This document shows, piece by piece, positions 1-5,789 of a DNA stretch of 5,789 nt. The notes beneath the pieces are model-generated. The model was not told the DNA's origin. It saw only the letters and a list, made by a program, of their open reading frames with translations, and did no database searches. Origin of the DNA: Nitrososphaerales archaeon TH5895 (GTDB lineage: Archaea; Thermoproteota; Nitrososphaeria; Nitrososphaerales; Nitrososphaeraceae). Each line of letters opens with the position of its first letter. Positions within the stretch are counted from its first letter, which is position 1. A program made the translations under genes and the position numbers. The DNA lies in assembly GCA_014523695.1 (NCBI GenBank), contig JAATVS010000303.1:1-5789 (forward strand). The letters are read 5' to 3'.

Positions 1-355
<355 letters not shown>

Positions 356-488
356 CTGACAAAAATAAGATTGTGCTGTTAAGATTTCTGATATAGATAT
401 AGCTGGAATTTGTTTCAATGGATTGAAGATCTTGTAAATAACAAGGGTAACGCCTGAATCATTTGATATTAACAAAAACTATCTGCAC

Positions 489-518
489 GTCTACTTTATC
501 AGCAATAAATAGGTAGAC
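489..518. repeat. Imperfect inverted repeat (hairpin)
   Basis: GTCTAC (489-494) plus TTTAT (495-499) can pair with ATAAA (505-509) and GTAGAC (513-518). This leaves a five-base loop (500-504) and a three-base bulge (510-512), for 11 base pairs in total. It lies about 130 bases past the dehydrogenase stop, with no T-run after it, so it is not an obvious terminator. Function unknown. Confidence 0.5.
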
Positions 519-556
519 TAGCAACAACCAAACAAACGTCCCGATATGCGTGATAA

Positions 557-584
557 AGAATTGCAATCAATCTCAGAATTGCAA
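557..584. repeat. Direct repeat AGAATTGCAA, two copies
   Basis: AGAATTGCAA occurs at 557-566 and again at 575-584, starting 18 bases apart. Each copy contains the near-palindromic core ATTGCAA; in the first copy ATTGCAAT (560-567) is a perfect 8-base palindrome. It sits directly beside two further palindromes, so the block may be a cluster of binding sites. The function is not known. Confidence 0.55.
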
Positions 585-615
585 CAGTACTGTACTGCAT
601 TTGGTAACATGTTAC
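585..615. repeat. Two adjacent palindromes
   Basis: CAGTAC-T-GTACTG (585-597) is a perfect inverted repeat around a single base. GTAACATGTTAC (604-615) is a perfect 12-base palindrome. They are six bases apart and follow the AGAATTGCAA repeats. Palindromes of this length are typical of dimeric regulator sites, but no promoter or target gene can be assigned, since both flanking genes have their 3' ends here. Confidence 0.55.
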
Positions 616-737
616 TTGTCAATAATACTCTCAATTATGTTGGATGATACTAATCTTATTCTTTTCATATTGCCCACTTTATTGACCTAAAGCACCTATT
701 ACGGTATGTATCATTATACTCTCCTCTATGAAATATT

Positions 738-1700
738 TTAATTGTTAGTTTTTTTGGACGATGGGCTAATTATCATCATTGCTACTCCTGCTGAAATCAC
801 AACTGTGGCGATTATGGTTTGCGAACTAATTGATTCGCCAAGTATAACCCACCCCAAGAATACTGCGATCACAGGTACAATATATGCGAAGGTATTCGCC
901 AACGATGGTGTAGTAGAGCCAAGAAGCCAGTAAAAAATCGCATAGCCAATTGCAGTACATACCAATGTAAGGAATAAAAATGATACCAGTAGATTGTCCT
1001 TTGGCGAGAAGAGGGTATTGAGAGGAGATACTTCTCCTGTACCTGTTATTACCCATATGGCTAACAAAATCAAACCACCCAATGTCATAAACATACCAGT
1101 AGGCAAAAGAATTGCTCGTTGTGTACCCACATCACGAATAGGGCTAGAAAATAATGAGCCTATCGCCCATGAAATGGAGCTGACGATAAGTAAAACGACA
1201 CCAACCCAACTGGATCCCTCCGATTCCAAGGTTGGAAGAACCAAAATAATTAGTCCTATAAACCCTGCAGTAATGCCAGCTATGCTTAATTTGGTTGGTT
1301 TCTTCCCGAGGAATAGCAGCATGAATATTGCTACCCAAATAGGTATTGTGGAATTGATTAGAGCCGCAGCTCCTGAAGACAAGTATTGGGCCCCTATTGC
1401 GAGTATTCCCTGTCCTCCCACGATGAAGAATAGGGCTGATAATAACCAGCTTTTCCAGAGCTGTCTATTTTTGAACTGAGGAATCTGGTAGTCTTTTCTT
1501 TCGGATCGACGATAAATGGTATGAATCAAGATATAATGAGCGGATACTAGCAATAGACCTGCGATGAAGAAGCGCATTCCAAATGAAGCTAGGGGTTGAA
1601 CCTCATCAACGATAATCTTGATCGCGATAAAGCTTGATCCCCACAGTAGTGATAACGTCATGATAGCCATCAACACCACGGTTAATTGCGAGCGATGCAT
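738..1700 (-). CDS. EamA/DMT-family membrane transporter
   Basis: A 320-residue polytopic membrane protein of the drug/metabolite transporter superfamily, a normal length for a ten-helix, two-EamA-repeat member. Helices are visible at about residues 8-28, 36-58, 85-105, 108-131, 138-157, 163-183, 198-220, 238-260, 265-287 and 291-311. Repeat 1 opens with LLWGSSFIAIK and includes GAQYLSSGAAALINSTIPIW (103-122) followed by AGITAGFIGL. Repeat 2 has GYAIFYWLL (252-260), the TFAYIVPVIAVFLGW stretch and LGE (287-289). The family exports or imports small metabolites such as amino acids, sugars or drugs; nothing here identifies the substrate. ATG at 1700 is chosen because a TATA-like box lies about 26 bases upstream, which suits a leaderless message; no Shine-Dalgarno is well placed. 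The gene is transcribed divergently from the cupredoxin. Family assignment is firm, substrate unknown. Confidence 0.93.
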   Translation of the reverse strand: MHRSQLTVVLMAIMTLSLLWGSSFIAIKIIVDEVQPLASFGMRFFIAGLLLVSAHYILIHTIYRRSERKDYQIPQFKNRQLWKSWLLSALFFIVGGQGILAIGAQYLSSGAAALINSTIPIWVAIFMLLFLGKKPTKLSIAGITAGFIGLIILVLPTLESEGSSWVGVVLLIVSSISWAIGSLFSSPIRDVGTQRAILLPTGMFMTLGGLILLAIWVITGTGEVSPLNTLFSPKDNLLVSFLFLTLVCTAIGYAIFYWLLGSTTPSLANTFAYIVPVIAVFLGWVILGESISSQTIIATVVISAGVAMMIISPSSKKTNN

Positions 1701-1722
1701 CAGAATGCTGTCGAATCCTTCA

Positions 1723-1730
1723 TTATATTT
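1723..1730 (-). promoter_or_regulatory. TATA-like box of the transporter gene
   Basis: On the minus strand the sequence reads AAATATAA within an AT-rich run (1721-1740). Its centre is about 26 bases upstream of the ATG at 1700, where an archaeal TATA box would place the transcription start at or next to the start codon. This predicts a leaderless mRNA. The call rests on position and composition only. Confidence 0.45.
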
Positions 1731-1986
1731 ATTTTATTCATAAGCACATGATTACTAAATTGCTAATTTGTTTTTCTGTTAGATCGGTGAAGGCTGATAA
1801 TAATAATTCACTTTCAAAACATAGTGCTATTGAATAACTAGCAAGTCAATTCTGCTACGCGGAGCTAAGCAATGCACGTTCAATTGATTACCTGATAACA
1901 TTTGGAGTAGGAACATTAGACCTGTATAGAACCAGAATTTACATTTTAGAATCTAGGAATTACTAGTCGACAGAATGTAGCGATTA

Positions 1987-2062
1987 GATAGACTTTTACG
2001 TCTAGAAGGTATGGAACCCGCTTCACACGGGTGCAGTCTATCCCTTCTCATGTGGATAGACT
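1987..2062. repeat. Three consecutive hairpins with a shared 8-base word
   Basis: Hairpin A pairs TAGAC (1989-1993) with GTCTA (2000-2004) across six bases. Hairpin B pairs ACCCG (2016-2020) with CGGGT (2028-2032) across seven. Hairpin C pairs AGTCTATCC (2035-2043) with GGATAGACT (2054-2062), nine perfect pairs across ten bases. GATAGACT occurs at 1987-1994 and 2055-2062, and its complement at 2035-2042, so the middle copy can pair with either outer one. The block ends about 25 bases before the cupredoxin TATA-like box. It would be DNA operator sites if transcription starts at that box, or an RNA element or small RNA gene if it starts further left. Confidence 0.55.
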
Positions 2063-2085
2063 TCTTGTAGTAGTAAGCGTCAAAA

Positions 2086-2093
2086 TTTTTATA
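2086..2093 (+). promoter_or_regulatory. TATA-like box of the cupredoxin gene
   Basis: TTTTTATA preceded by an A-run (2082-2085) has its centre about 29 bases before the TTG start, giving a predicted transcription start at about 2115-2119 and a leaderless or nearly leaderless mRNA. A second AT-rich match, TTATAAAT (2112-2119), overlaps the start codon; used as the promoter it would put transcription inside the gene, so it is less likely. Confidence 0.45.
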
Positions 2094-2118
2094 GTGCAGA
2101 AAAAAGGAATATTATAAA

Positions 2119-2646
2119 TTGAATCCACAGTTATCCAAGGCTATCTTTGGGATAGGGATTGCTTTGTCTGTCGCATCTGTTGCATCGGTCTATGTCACGA
2201 TGCTAGCTACACAGAACCAAAACCTGAACTCGCAGGCGAATCCCACCACCTCTCAACCACCTGCGCCATCGAATTCTAGTACTGGCATCAGCACTTCAAC
2301 AACAATTGCAATACCTAATGGAGCGGCAGTACAAGAGAGTTCTCTCGACAAGGAATACTACAAACCAGGGAATATAAAAATCACGAGCAATTCCAAAGTT
2401 ACTTGGACCAATCAAGATATTGCCGCACACACTGCGACATCCGGTCAATCCATCGATTCATCAGATTCCGGTCAGGCGTTTGACACTGGGACCATAACTC
2501 CAGGTTCATCTGGGTCTGCAGTGATAACTGGATCGGACGAGATTCCGTATCATTGTACATTTCATCCTTGGATGCTGGGAATTCTACAGATCACTCCTGC
2601 TGCAAGCGCAGCCAACGACAATCGCAATACATCAGTACAATCCTAG
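2119..2646 (+). CDS. Membrane-anchored blue copper protein (plastocyanin/amicyanin-like cupredoxin)
   Basis: A 175-residue type 1 copper protein, probably an electron carrier on the outer face of the membrane. An N-terminal hydrophobic segment (about residues 8-30) acts as signal or anchor. A Ser/Thr/Pro/Asn-rich linker (31-62) spaces it from one cupredoxin domain (about 63-160), and a short polar tail ends the protein. Copper ligands are His104 (AAHTAT), Cys146, His149 and Met152 in YHCTFHPWM. The Cys-x2-His-x2-Met loop is the short amicyanin type. TTG at 2119 is the only usual start that keeps the hydrophobic segment whole: an in-frame stop lies at 2092-2094 and the first in-frame ATG is residue 28. 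AAGGA (2104-2108) is a weak ribosome-site candidate. The gene converges on the coxBA pair, so it is transcribed separately, but it is a good candidate donor to the CuA site of subunit II. The partner is inferred. Confidence 0.92.
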   Translation: MNPQLSKAIFGIGIALSVASVASVYVTMLATQNQNLNSQANPTTSQPPAPSNSSTGISTSTTIAIPNGAAVQESSLDKEYYKPGNIKITSNSKVTWTNQDIAAHTATSGQSIDSSDSGQAFDTGTITPGSSGSAVITGSDEIPYHCTFHPWMLGILQITPAASAANDNRNTSVQS

Positions 2647-2657
2647 CAAGAAATGTA

Positions 2658-2682
2658 TTGTTTTGTTTAAGCCGTGCTAAAC
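2658..2682 (+). terminator. Probable T-rich terminator after the cupredoxin gene
   Basis: Twelve bases past the stop, a TTGTTTTGTTT tract (2658-2668) fits archaeal T-tract termination. It runs into a small hairpin, GTTTA and GC (2665-2669, 2671-2672) pairing with GC and TAAAC (2676-2682) with one bulged A, in the convergent gap of 107 bases. A second small stem AGCAT-TAG-ATGCT (2708-2720) lies in the same gap. No clear T-tract serves the oxidase genes on the other strand. Confidence 0.4.
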
Positions 2683-2753
2683 TCTAAAATTCATTCACAT
2701 GAGATTCAGCATTAGATGCTCGTATGATTAACCATAGTTTGAATACCTTGAAA

Positions 2754-3908
2754 CTAAATGTCGAGCTCTTGGTTTGAGGATGGGCCCATGTTAGAGCTGC
2801 CATGGTCACTATCTTTACCGACAGTGATATTCTTCTTTGGCCACAAACTCCCGCCTCTTAATATCACCATTACGCTCGTGACAATGAATATCACCTGTAG
2901 CCCTTCAATCAAGATCGATAAATCATCGTATGGCGCCTCTACTCCAACAACAGATTCCGGAGAGTTAGTAATTATCCAGAACAAACTAATCAAAATCGCA
3001 CAACCTATTCCAACATAGAATCTTGCCTTAGACCAGCTTAAAAGCAGGGGAATGATCCAGAAGAGCTGTGCTCCTCCAACAACCAAATAGAATAAAATGA
3101 ACTTCCAGTCGAAGCCATCCTCGCCGCTTGCTTGAGAGTTGACAAATAGTACTATAAGCGCAATGGTACCTACTATTCCAATAGTGTACCATATTCTACC
3201 CCACTTCCTCACATAAGGTATAAACCAAAATATTTGTGCGAGGCCTGAAACTATAAAGAAGGTAGAGGTCAAAGAGTCGAATCCTACAAAATATTGAACC
3301 AAGATTAGATGCATGATACCAGCCAAAGATGTAGAAATTGCCGCAGCATAGTACAGGCCGTTACTCTTAAACCATTGTCCATGTTTGAGGGTACGAAACA
3401 GATTATAAGCAAAGATTATCTGTCCAATTCCTACTGTGGATGCAAAGAAGAAGAGCCAAGGCATTGCCCAACTAAATTCTTGTGGAACCACGGCTTCCCT
3501 TCTAACAAAGCCAGCAAATCCCAAGTATGTGAATAAGAGGGCAATCCCAAATCCGCCTATTACAGTAAGAATTAAATGGATCCTCCCGAGACTGACACCG
3601 AATTTATTTCGTGTTAAATCCGGTACTATCGAATATATTAGCCCTAATCCAAATAGAACGCTACCCACCAAAAGAACAAGGTGAATGTGACCTACTATAT
3701 TTAGGGTATTATGTAGATATATGTTGGTTCCCCACCAGCCTATTTCTGCGCCGGTAAATCCGCCTATTGTCCAACCCACAAAGCCGGCCATTAAAAACAG
3801 AGAGGTCAGATTCCACTTGATCTTAGATCGAAAAATGTACATCATTATAGTCATTACTGTGAGGGCTGAAGGAAATATCACTCCAAAAGTAGCTACCTGG
3901 GCTAACAT
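2754..3908 (-). CDS. coxA: Heme-copper oxidase subunit I, C-terminal part (downstream of frameshift)
   Basis: These 384 codons continue the subunit I gene that begins at 5019, one frame over. Residue 1 here would be about residue 371 of the joined protein, so the ATG at 3908 is probably not a real start. Heme ligands are in LHNTLNIVGHIHLVL: His74 (high-spin heme) and His76 (low-spin heme), with His66 near the propionates. FPSALTVMT (12-20) carries the Ser and Thr residues that replace the K-channel Lys in B-family (ba3) oxidases. The normal core ends near residue 178. Beyond it lie about 200 extra residues with roughly six hydrophobic segments. Within them a unit G-x-A-Q-x-F-W-x-I-P-x4-W-x7-G-I occurs twice (222-245 and 278-301). 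A polar tail (354-384) closes the protein. Alone this piece lacks the CuB histidines and one low-spin heme ligand. Identity is firm; what the extension does is unknown. Confidence 0.9.
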   Translation of the reverse strand: MLAQVATFGVIFPSALTVMTIMMYIFRSKIKWNLTSLFLMAGFVGWTIGGFTGAEIGWWGTNIYLHNTLNIVGHIHLVLLVGSVLFGLGLIYSIVPDLTRNKFGVSLGRIHLILTVIGGFGIALLFTYLGFAGFVRREAVVPQEFSWAMPWLFFFASTVGIGQIIFAYNLFRTLKHGQWFKSNGLYYAAAISTSLAGIMHLILVQYFVGFDSLTSTFFIVSGLAQIFWFIPYVRKWGRIWYTIGIVGTIALIVLFVNSQASGEDGFDWKFILFYLVVGGAQLFWIIPLLLSWSKARFYVGIGCAILISLFWIITNSPESVVGVEAPYDDLSILIEGLQVIFIVTSVMVILRGGSLWPKKNITVGKDSDHGSSNMGPSSNQELDI

Positions 3909-5019
3909 CTTTAGCCAAGCCGGATTTGGTATCCATATAGGTATGATGAGTGAAAACCATTACGGTGAATACGAAGTAAAATGGCCAAGATCTATATGCC
4001 CATTTATCGTAAGGTACTGTTTTTTTGGCGTATCTGGGAATGTAATAATATGCTGCACCTAAGAATGAAAAAAGAGTAAAATATACTATAGGGTGACCAA
4101 AGAACCACCATGCATCCTTCGCCAGAAGCCAGTTTGGATCGAAATCAGGGTTGAGTAGATATGAGAATCCAATCCCTAATTGGGTAAAAAGCCCAATACT
4201 CCCGGTTATCAATGCCGCTGCATTTACAAAGACTCCAACAACCACTACTGAAACGGCAGGAACTGCTCTCCTATAGTATCTGGGAAACCATGAGCTTATA
4301 CCTAATACAGAAACCAACCTCGTCGAACTTGGAATCTGCACCATAGGAAGCAGATCTATTCTTCCACCATCATCGAGGTCTACCTGATTCTTGTGATTAT
4401 CATCATATTGTTTTCCCTCAGGTTCTGATTTTTGAACGCCAGCCGCGATCTTTCCTTTGAACACCGTTGCAATAACAACCAAACAAAATATTACAAGCCC
4501 AATGCCTATCATTGCGTCTGCCATCAAAAATATCACAGCTGAAAGTGAATTCCACCCTCCGTTACCTGGGTGAAATGTCAAGGGCATAAGATTGTACCAT
4601 CCAGCGCCAAAGAACATCGTTCCGGATACGAAGAGAAAAATTGTTCCTGCATTCAATAAGGAGAAGGAAATCGTTGCTAACATCATACTGTACAGGGGCT
4701 TCTTTGCAAATTTGCTTAGAAGATAATAGCTAATTCCGATCGTAAGCATAGAAACAAATCCAAAGAACATGACTTGACCATGAACAGTCAATGCAGTATA
4801 AAAGAGGCCGACCGACTGTTGGTTTTGCGAGATAGGAACGCCAGATTGTAAAAGTCTCATCAGGATAGCAAGTGATCCTGCAGCTAGAAAGTACACCACA
4901 GAAGACACTATAAACATTAGCGTTAAATCGGACAGATCCTTTGAGATAAGATACTCAGGCGCAGGACCCTCGTCCTTTTCGTACTTTAAATGCAATACGC
5001 CTGTATTTGTTTCTCCCAT
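3823..5019 (-). CDS. coxA: Heme-copper oxidase subunit I, N-terminal part (upstream of frameshift)
   Basis: This is the first 370 codons of the terminal oxidase catalytic subunit, which reduces O2 to water in the membrane and pumps protons. Visible ligands are His80 (low-spin heme, TVHGQVMFF), His309 (CuB) with Tyr313 in GHPIVY, the likely cross-linked pair, and His358-His359 (CuB, FTHHTYMD). Helices lie at about 33-54, 72-101, 109-131, 156-187, 253-282, 304-328 and 345-360. Residues 188-250 form an unusually long polar, partly acidic loop. After Lys370 homology stops and 28 unrelated residues lead to a stop at 3823. The correct continuation begins in another frame at ATG 3908, so one gene of about 754 residues spans 5019-2754. 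ATG at 5019 follows the coxB stop by 19 bases, with GGAAA just before it, so the two genes form an operon. GHPIVY with Tyr324 on the same helix points to a B-family (ba3-like) enzyme. Identity is firm. Confidence 0.92.
   Translation of the reverse strand: MGETNTGVLHLKYEKDEGPAPEYLISKDLSDLTLMFIVSSVVYFLAAGSLAILMRLLQSGVPISQNQQSVGLFYTALTVHGQVMFFGFVSMLTIGISYYLLSKFAKKPLYSMMLATISFSLLNAGTIFLFVSGTMFFGAGWYNLMPLTFHPGNGGWNSLSAVIFLMADAMIGIGLVIFCLVVIATVFKGKIAAGVQKSEPEGKQYDDNHKNQVDLDDGGRIDLLPMVQIPSSTRLVSVLGISSWFPRYYRRAVPAVSVVVVGVFVNAAALITGSIGLFTQLGIGFSYLLNPDFDPNWLLAKDAWWFFGHPIVYFTLFSFLGAAYYYIPRYAKKTVPYDKWAYRSWPFYFVFTVMVFTHHTYMDTKSGLAKDVSPGSYFWSDISFSPHSNDYNDVHFSI
3905..3913 (-). other. Frameshift site in oxidase subunit I
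   Basis: On the minus strand the order is GCT AAA, then G (3909), then ATG TTA GCC. Reading GCT-AAA-ATG joins LAK to MLAQVATFGVIFPS and restores the expected helix, so one base is extra or two are missing. From memory, the HH-to-PS spacing in Thermus ba3 is one residue longer than this join, which would favour two missing bases. The site lies in the loop 11 residues past the CuB His pair. AAA-G would also allow a lysine tRNA to slip forward from AAA to AAG. Confidence 0.85.
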
Positions 5020-5038
5020 TTTCCGTGTGTTCCAGTGA

Positions 5039-5755
5039 TTATGCGGCGTTGATCGTTATTTGGGATATCATATAAGGATGATTCCATCCACAATATTCCA
5101 AACATCTAATCGTATAGACACCGGGTTCTTGGAATGTGAAATAAAATTCATTATTAAACCCAGGAACAACTTGCATCTGCATCATTGGCGAATCCATACT
5201 TTTAGAACTCGACAGTATACTAAAACCGTGGTTTACGTCACGAGAAGTAGCGATGAATTTAACAGTTTCTCCAGCTTTCACATTAACCGGAGCTGGAGAT
5301 TGACCTTCAGGTACGGGATCATGAGATCCATCATCTTGTACATTGAGAGAACCTTGAGCGCTTCCTCTGTCACTCTTCATGTATCCTCCATCTTCAAGTT
5401 GCCAGAACCATTGGCCCGCAGTGACCTTGATGATATGTACTTCATCAGGATTTTCAATAGCATCATGAGATGCAACTGGCGGCATCCATGGATAACCCAG
5501 AAACCACAACCATATGAGTAGGCCACCCACAAAAATAGCCCGGTATTTTTCGGCGTGATATTTATTTAGTTCATATTTTGCCTTATCAAAGCCTGCCAAT
5601 AGGGCGTGCTTGGATCTGGTAGAAAGTATGACATATATGAAGAAGCCAGCTGCAAGAAGTATCGATACAGTCAAAACCATCAGTAGCCATGATATCCCAA
5701 ATCCCAAATCTCCTGCAAGTTGAACATCTACCACAACAGTGATACCTCTATGCAA
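5039..5755 (-). CDS. coxB: Heme-copper oxidase subunit II with CuA centre
   Basis: A 238-residue subunit II that accepts electrons from an external donor at its binuclear CuA site and passes them to the low-spin heme of subunit I. Two membrane helices (about 19-44 and 72-91) precede an extracytoplasmic cupredoxin domain. CuA ligands are complete: His176 (DVNHGF), Cys218, Glu220 (backbone), Cys222, His226 and Met229 in CLEYCGWNHPYM. The aromatic patch GQWFWQL (114-120) matches the electron-entry tryptophan region. A polar Gly/Asp/Ser-rich loop (about 121-158) lies between that strand and the rest of the domain. The first possible start is TTG at 5755, with an in-frame stop at 5762-5764. GTG at 5734 is at least as good, because AGAGGT lies nine bases before it and both helices are kept. 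coxA follows after 19 bases. There is no cytochrome c domain, so a copper protein donor is likely. Confidence 0.93.
   Translation of the reverse strand: MHRGITVVVDVQLAGDLGFGISWLLMVLTVSILLAAGFFIYVILSTRSKHALLAGFDKAKYELNKYHAEKYRAIFVGGLLIWLWFLGYPWMPPVASHDAIENPDEVHIIKVTAGQWFWQLEDGGYMKSDRGSAQGSLNVQDDGSHDPVPEGQSPAPVNVKAGETVKFIATSRDVNHGFSILSSSKSMDSPMMQMQVVPGFNNEFYFTFQEPGVYTIRCLEYCGWNHPYMISQITINAA
5744..5749 (-). promoter_or_regulatory. Shine-Dalgarno-like site deciding the coxB start
   Basis: AGAGGT on the minus strand is nine bases upstream of the GTG at 5734-5732 and lies inside the longer TTG-started frame. It matches the archaeal anti-Shine-Dalgarno and supports the GTG start, which shortens the protein by seven residues. 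The spacing before the TTG at 5755 is poor: the nearest purine run, AAAAGGGA, ends about 13 bases away. Confidence 0.45.
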
Positions 5756-5789
5756 GAGTGGCTATGTCCCTTTTCACACGCCATTGACT

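Larger units (their letters stand above)
356..737. other. Intergenic region without a recognisable gene
   Basis: About 380 AT-rich bases lie between the dehydrogenase stop and the transporter stop, so they follow the 3' end of both neighbours. I see no convincing coding frame and no tRNA T-loop motif. The region holds a long imperfect hairpin at 489-518, a 10-base direct repeat at 557-566 and 575-584, and two palindromes at 585-597 and 604-615. No long T-run marks a terminator for either flanking gene. A protein-binding site, a small RNA or decayed sequence are all possible. Confidence 0.6.
1701..2118. other. Divergent intergenic region, structured near its right end
   Basis: About 420 bases separate the two divergently transcribed genes. 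The left edge holds the transporter's TATA-like box and the right edge the cupredoxin's. I see no open frame with protein-like content and no tRNA. The notable content is the run of three hairpins at 1989-2062. The part between about 1750 and 1980 shows nothing I can name. Confidence 0.55.

Noticed and set aside
994..1479. 161-codon frame on the plus strand inside the transporter
   Set aside because: It lies antisense to a clear EamA gene, has no recognisable domain, and reads as a shadow of the hydrophobic codons on the other strand.
1985..2065. Possible tRNA in the hairpin region upstream of the cupredoxin
   Set aside because: Hairpin B has a five-pair stem and seven-base loop like an anticodon arm, but position 37 would be C, there is no GTTCNANNC T-loop on the plus strand, and the minus-strand TTCCATA match has a mismatched stem and wrong overall spacing.
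3823..3906. Two separate overlapping genes encoding a genuinely split subunit I
   Set aside because: The first product would end in 28 unrelated residues, the second lacks a ribosome site, and the heme and CuB ligands would be divided between chains. A single frameshifted gene is simpler.
3721..4062. 113-codon plus-strand frame across the oxidase frameshift
   Set aside because: It is antisense to conserved oxidase helices on both sides of the break and does not explain the frameshift.
5060..5521. 153-codon plus-strand frame inside coxB
   Set aside because: Antisense to a complete CuA subunit with all ligands; its composition is not protein-like.
5748..5789. Tail of an upstream gene ending in DIATLA at TAG 5748-5750 (minus strand)
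   Set aside because: Only 13 residues are in the window. The frame would fit an operon just before GTG 5734, but nothing is recognisable and other frames are equally open.

Overview
The window looks like an archaeal chromosome fragment, most probably from a Nitrososphaeria (Thaumarchaeota) organism of the ammonia-oxidising lineage. The reasons are: a membrane-anchored blue copper protein with an amicyanin-type ligand loop beside a CuA subunit II / subunit I heme-copper oxidase pair; no CxxCH cytochrome c motif in any predicted protein; archaeal TATA-like boxes placed for leaderless or near-leaderless transcripts; TTG/GTG starts; and moderately AT-rich DNA. The lineage call is inference, since no rRNA or amo gene is present.

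Layout from left to right. Positions 1-355 (+) hold the 3' part of a glucose-1-dehydrogenase-like short-chain dehydrogenase, broken by a frameshift near 232-239. Positions 356-737 are a non-coding stretch with a dense group of palindromes and direct repeats (489-615). Positions 738-1700 (-) encode a ten-helix EamA/DMT-family transporter. Positions 1701-2118 are a divergent intergenic region with a TATA-like box for each flanking gene and three consecutive hairpins in which one 8-base word occurs three times. Positions 2119-2646 (+) encode an anchored plastocyanin/amicyanin-like cupredoxin. Positions 2647-2753 are a short convergent gap with a T-rich probable terminator. Positions 5755-2754 (-) are the terminal oxidase genes, transcribed subunit II (coxB) then subunit I (coxA), 19 bases apart.

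The natural functional unit is the respiratory end point: a blue copper protein on the outer face of the membrane (2119-2646) could pass electrons to the CuA centre of subunit II, which feeds the low-spin heme and then the heme/CuB oxygen-reducing site in subunit I. Copper proteins are thought to replace cytochrome c in this role in ammonia-oxidising archaea. All expected metal ligands are visible. The coxA reading frame is nevertheless interrupted once, just after the CuB His-His pair, where one extra base (or two missing) at 3909 splits it into two overlapping frames. Joined, it would be a protein of about 754 residues: a core of about 550 residues of B-family (ba3-like) type, plus a C-terminal extension of about 200 residues with a duplicated two-helix unit.

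The dehydrogenase and oxidase frameshifts have the same net sense and both hit well-conserved family proteins. Sequencing or assembly error is therefore a serious alternative to true gene decay. The most unusual items are the repeat-bearing oxidase extension and the two structured intergenic regions.
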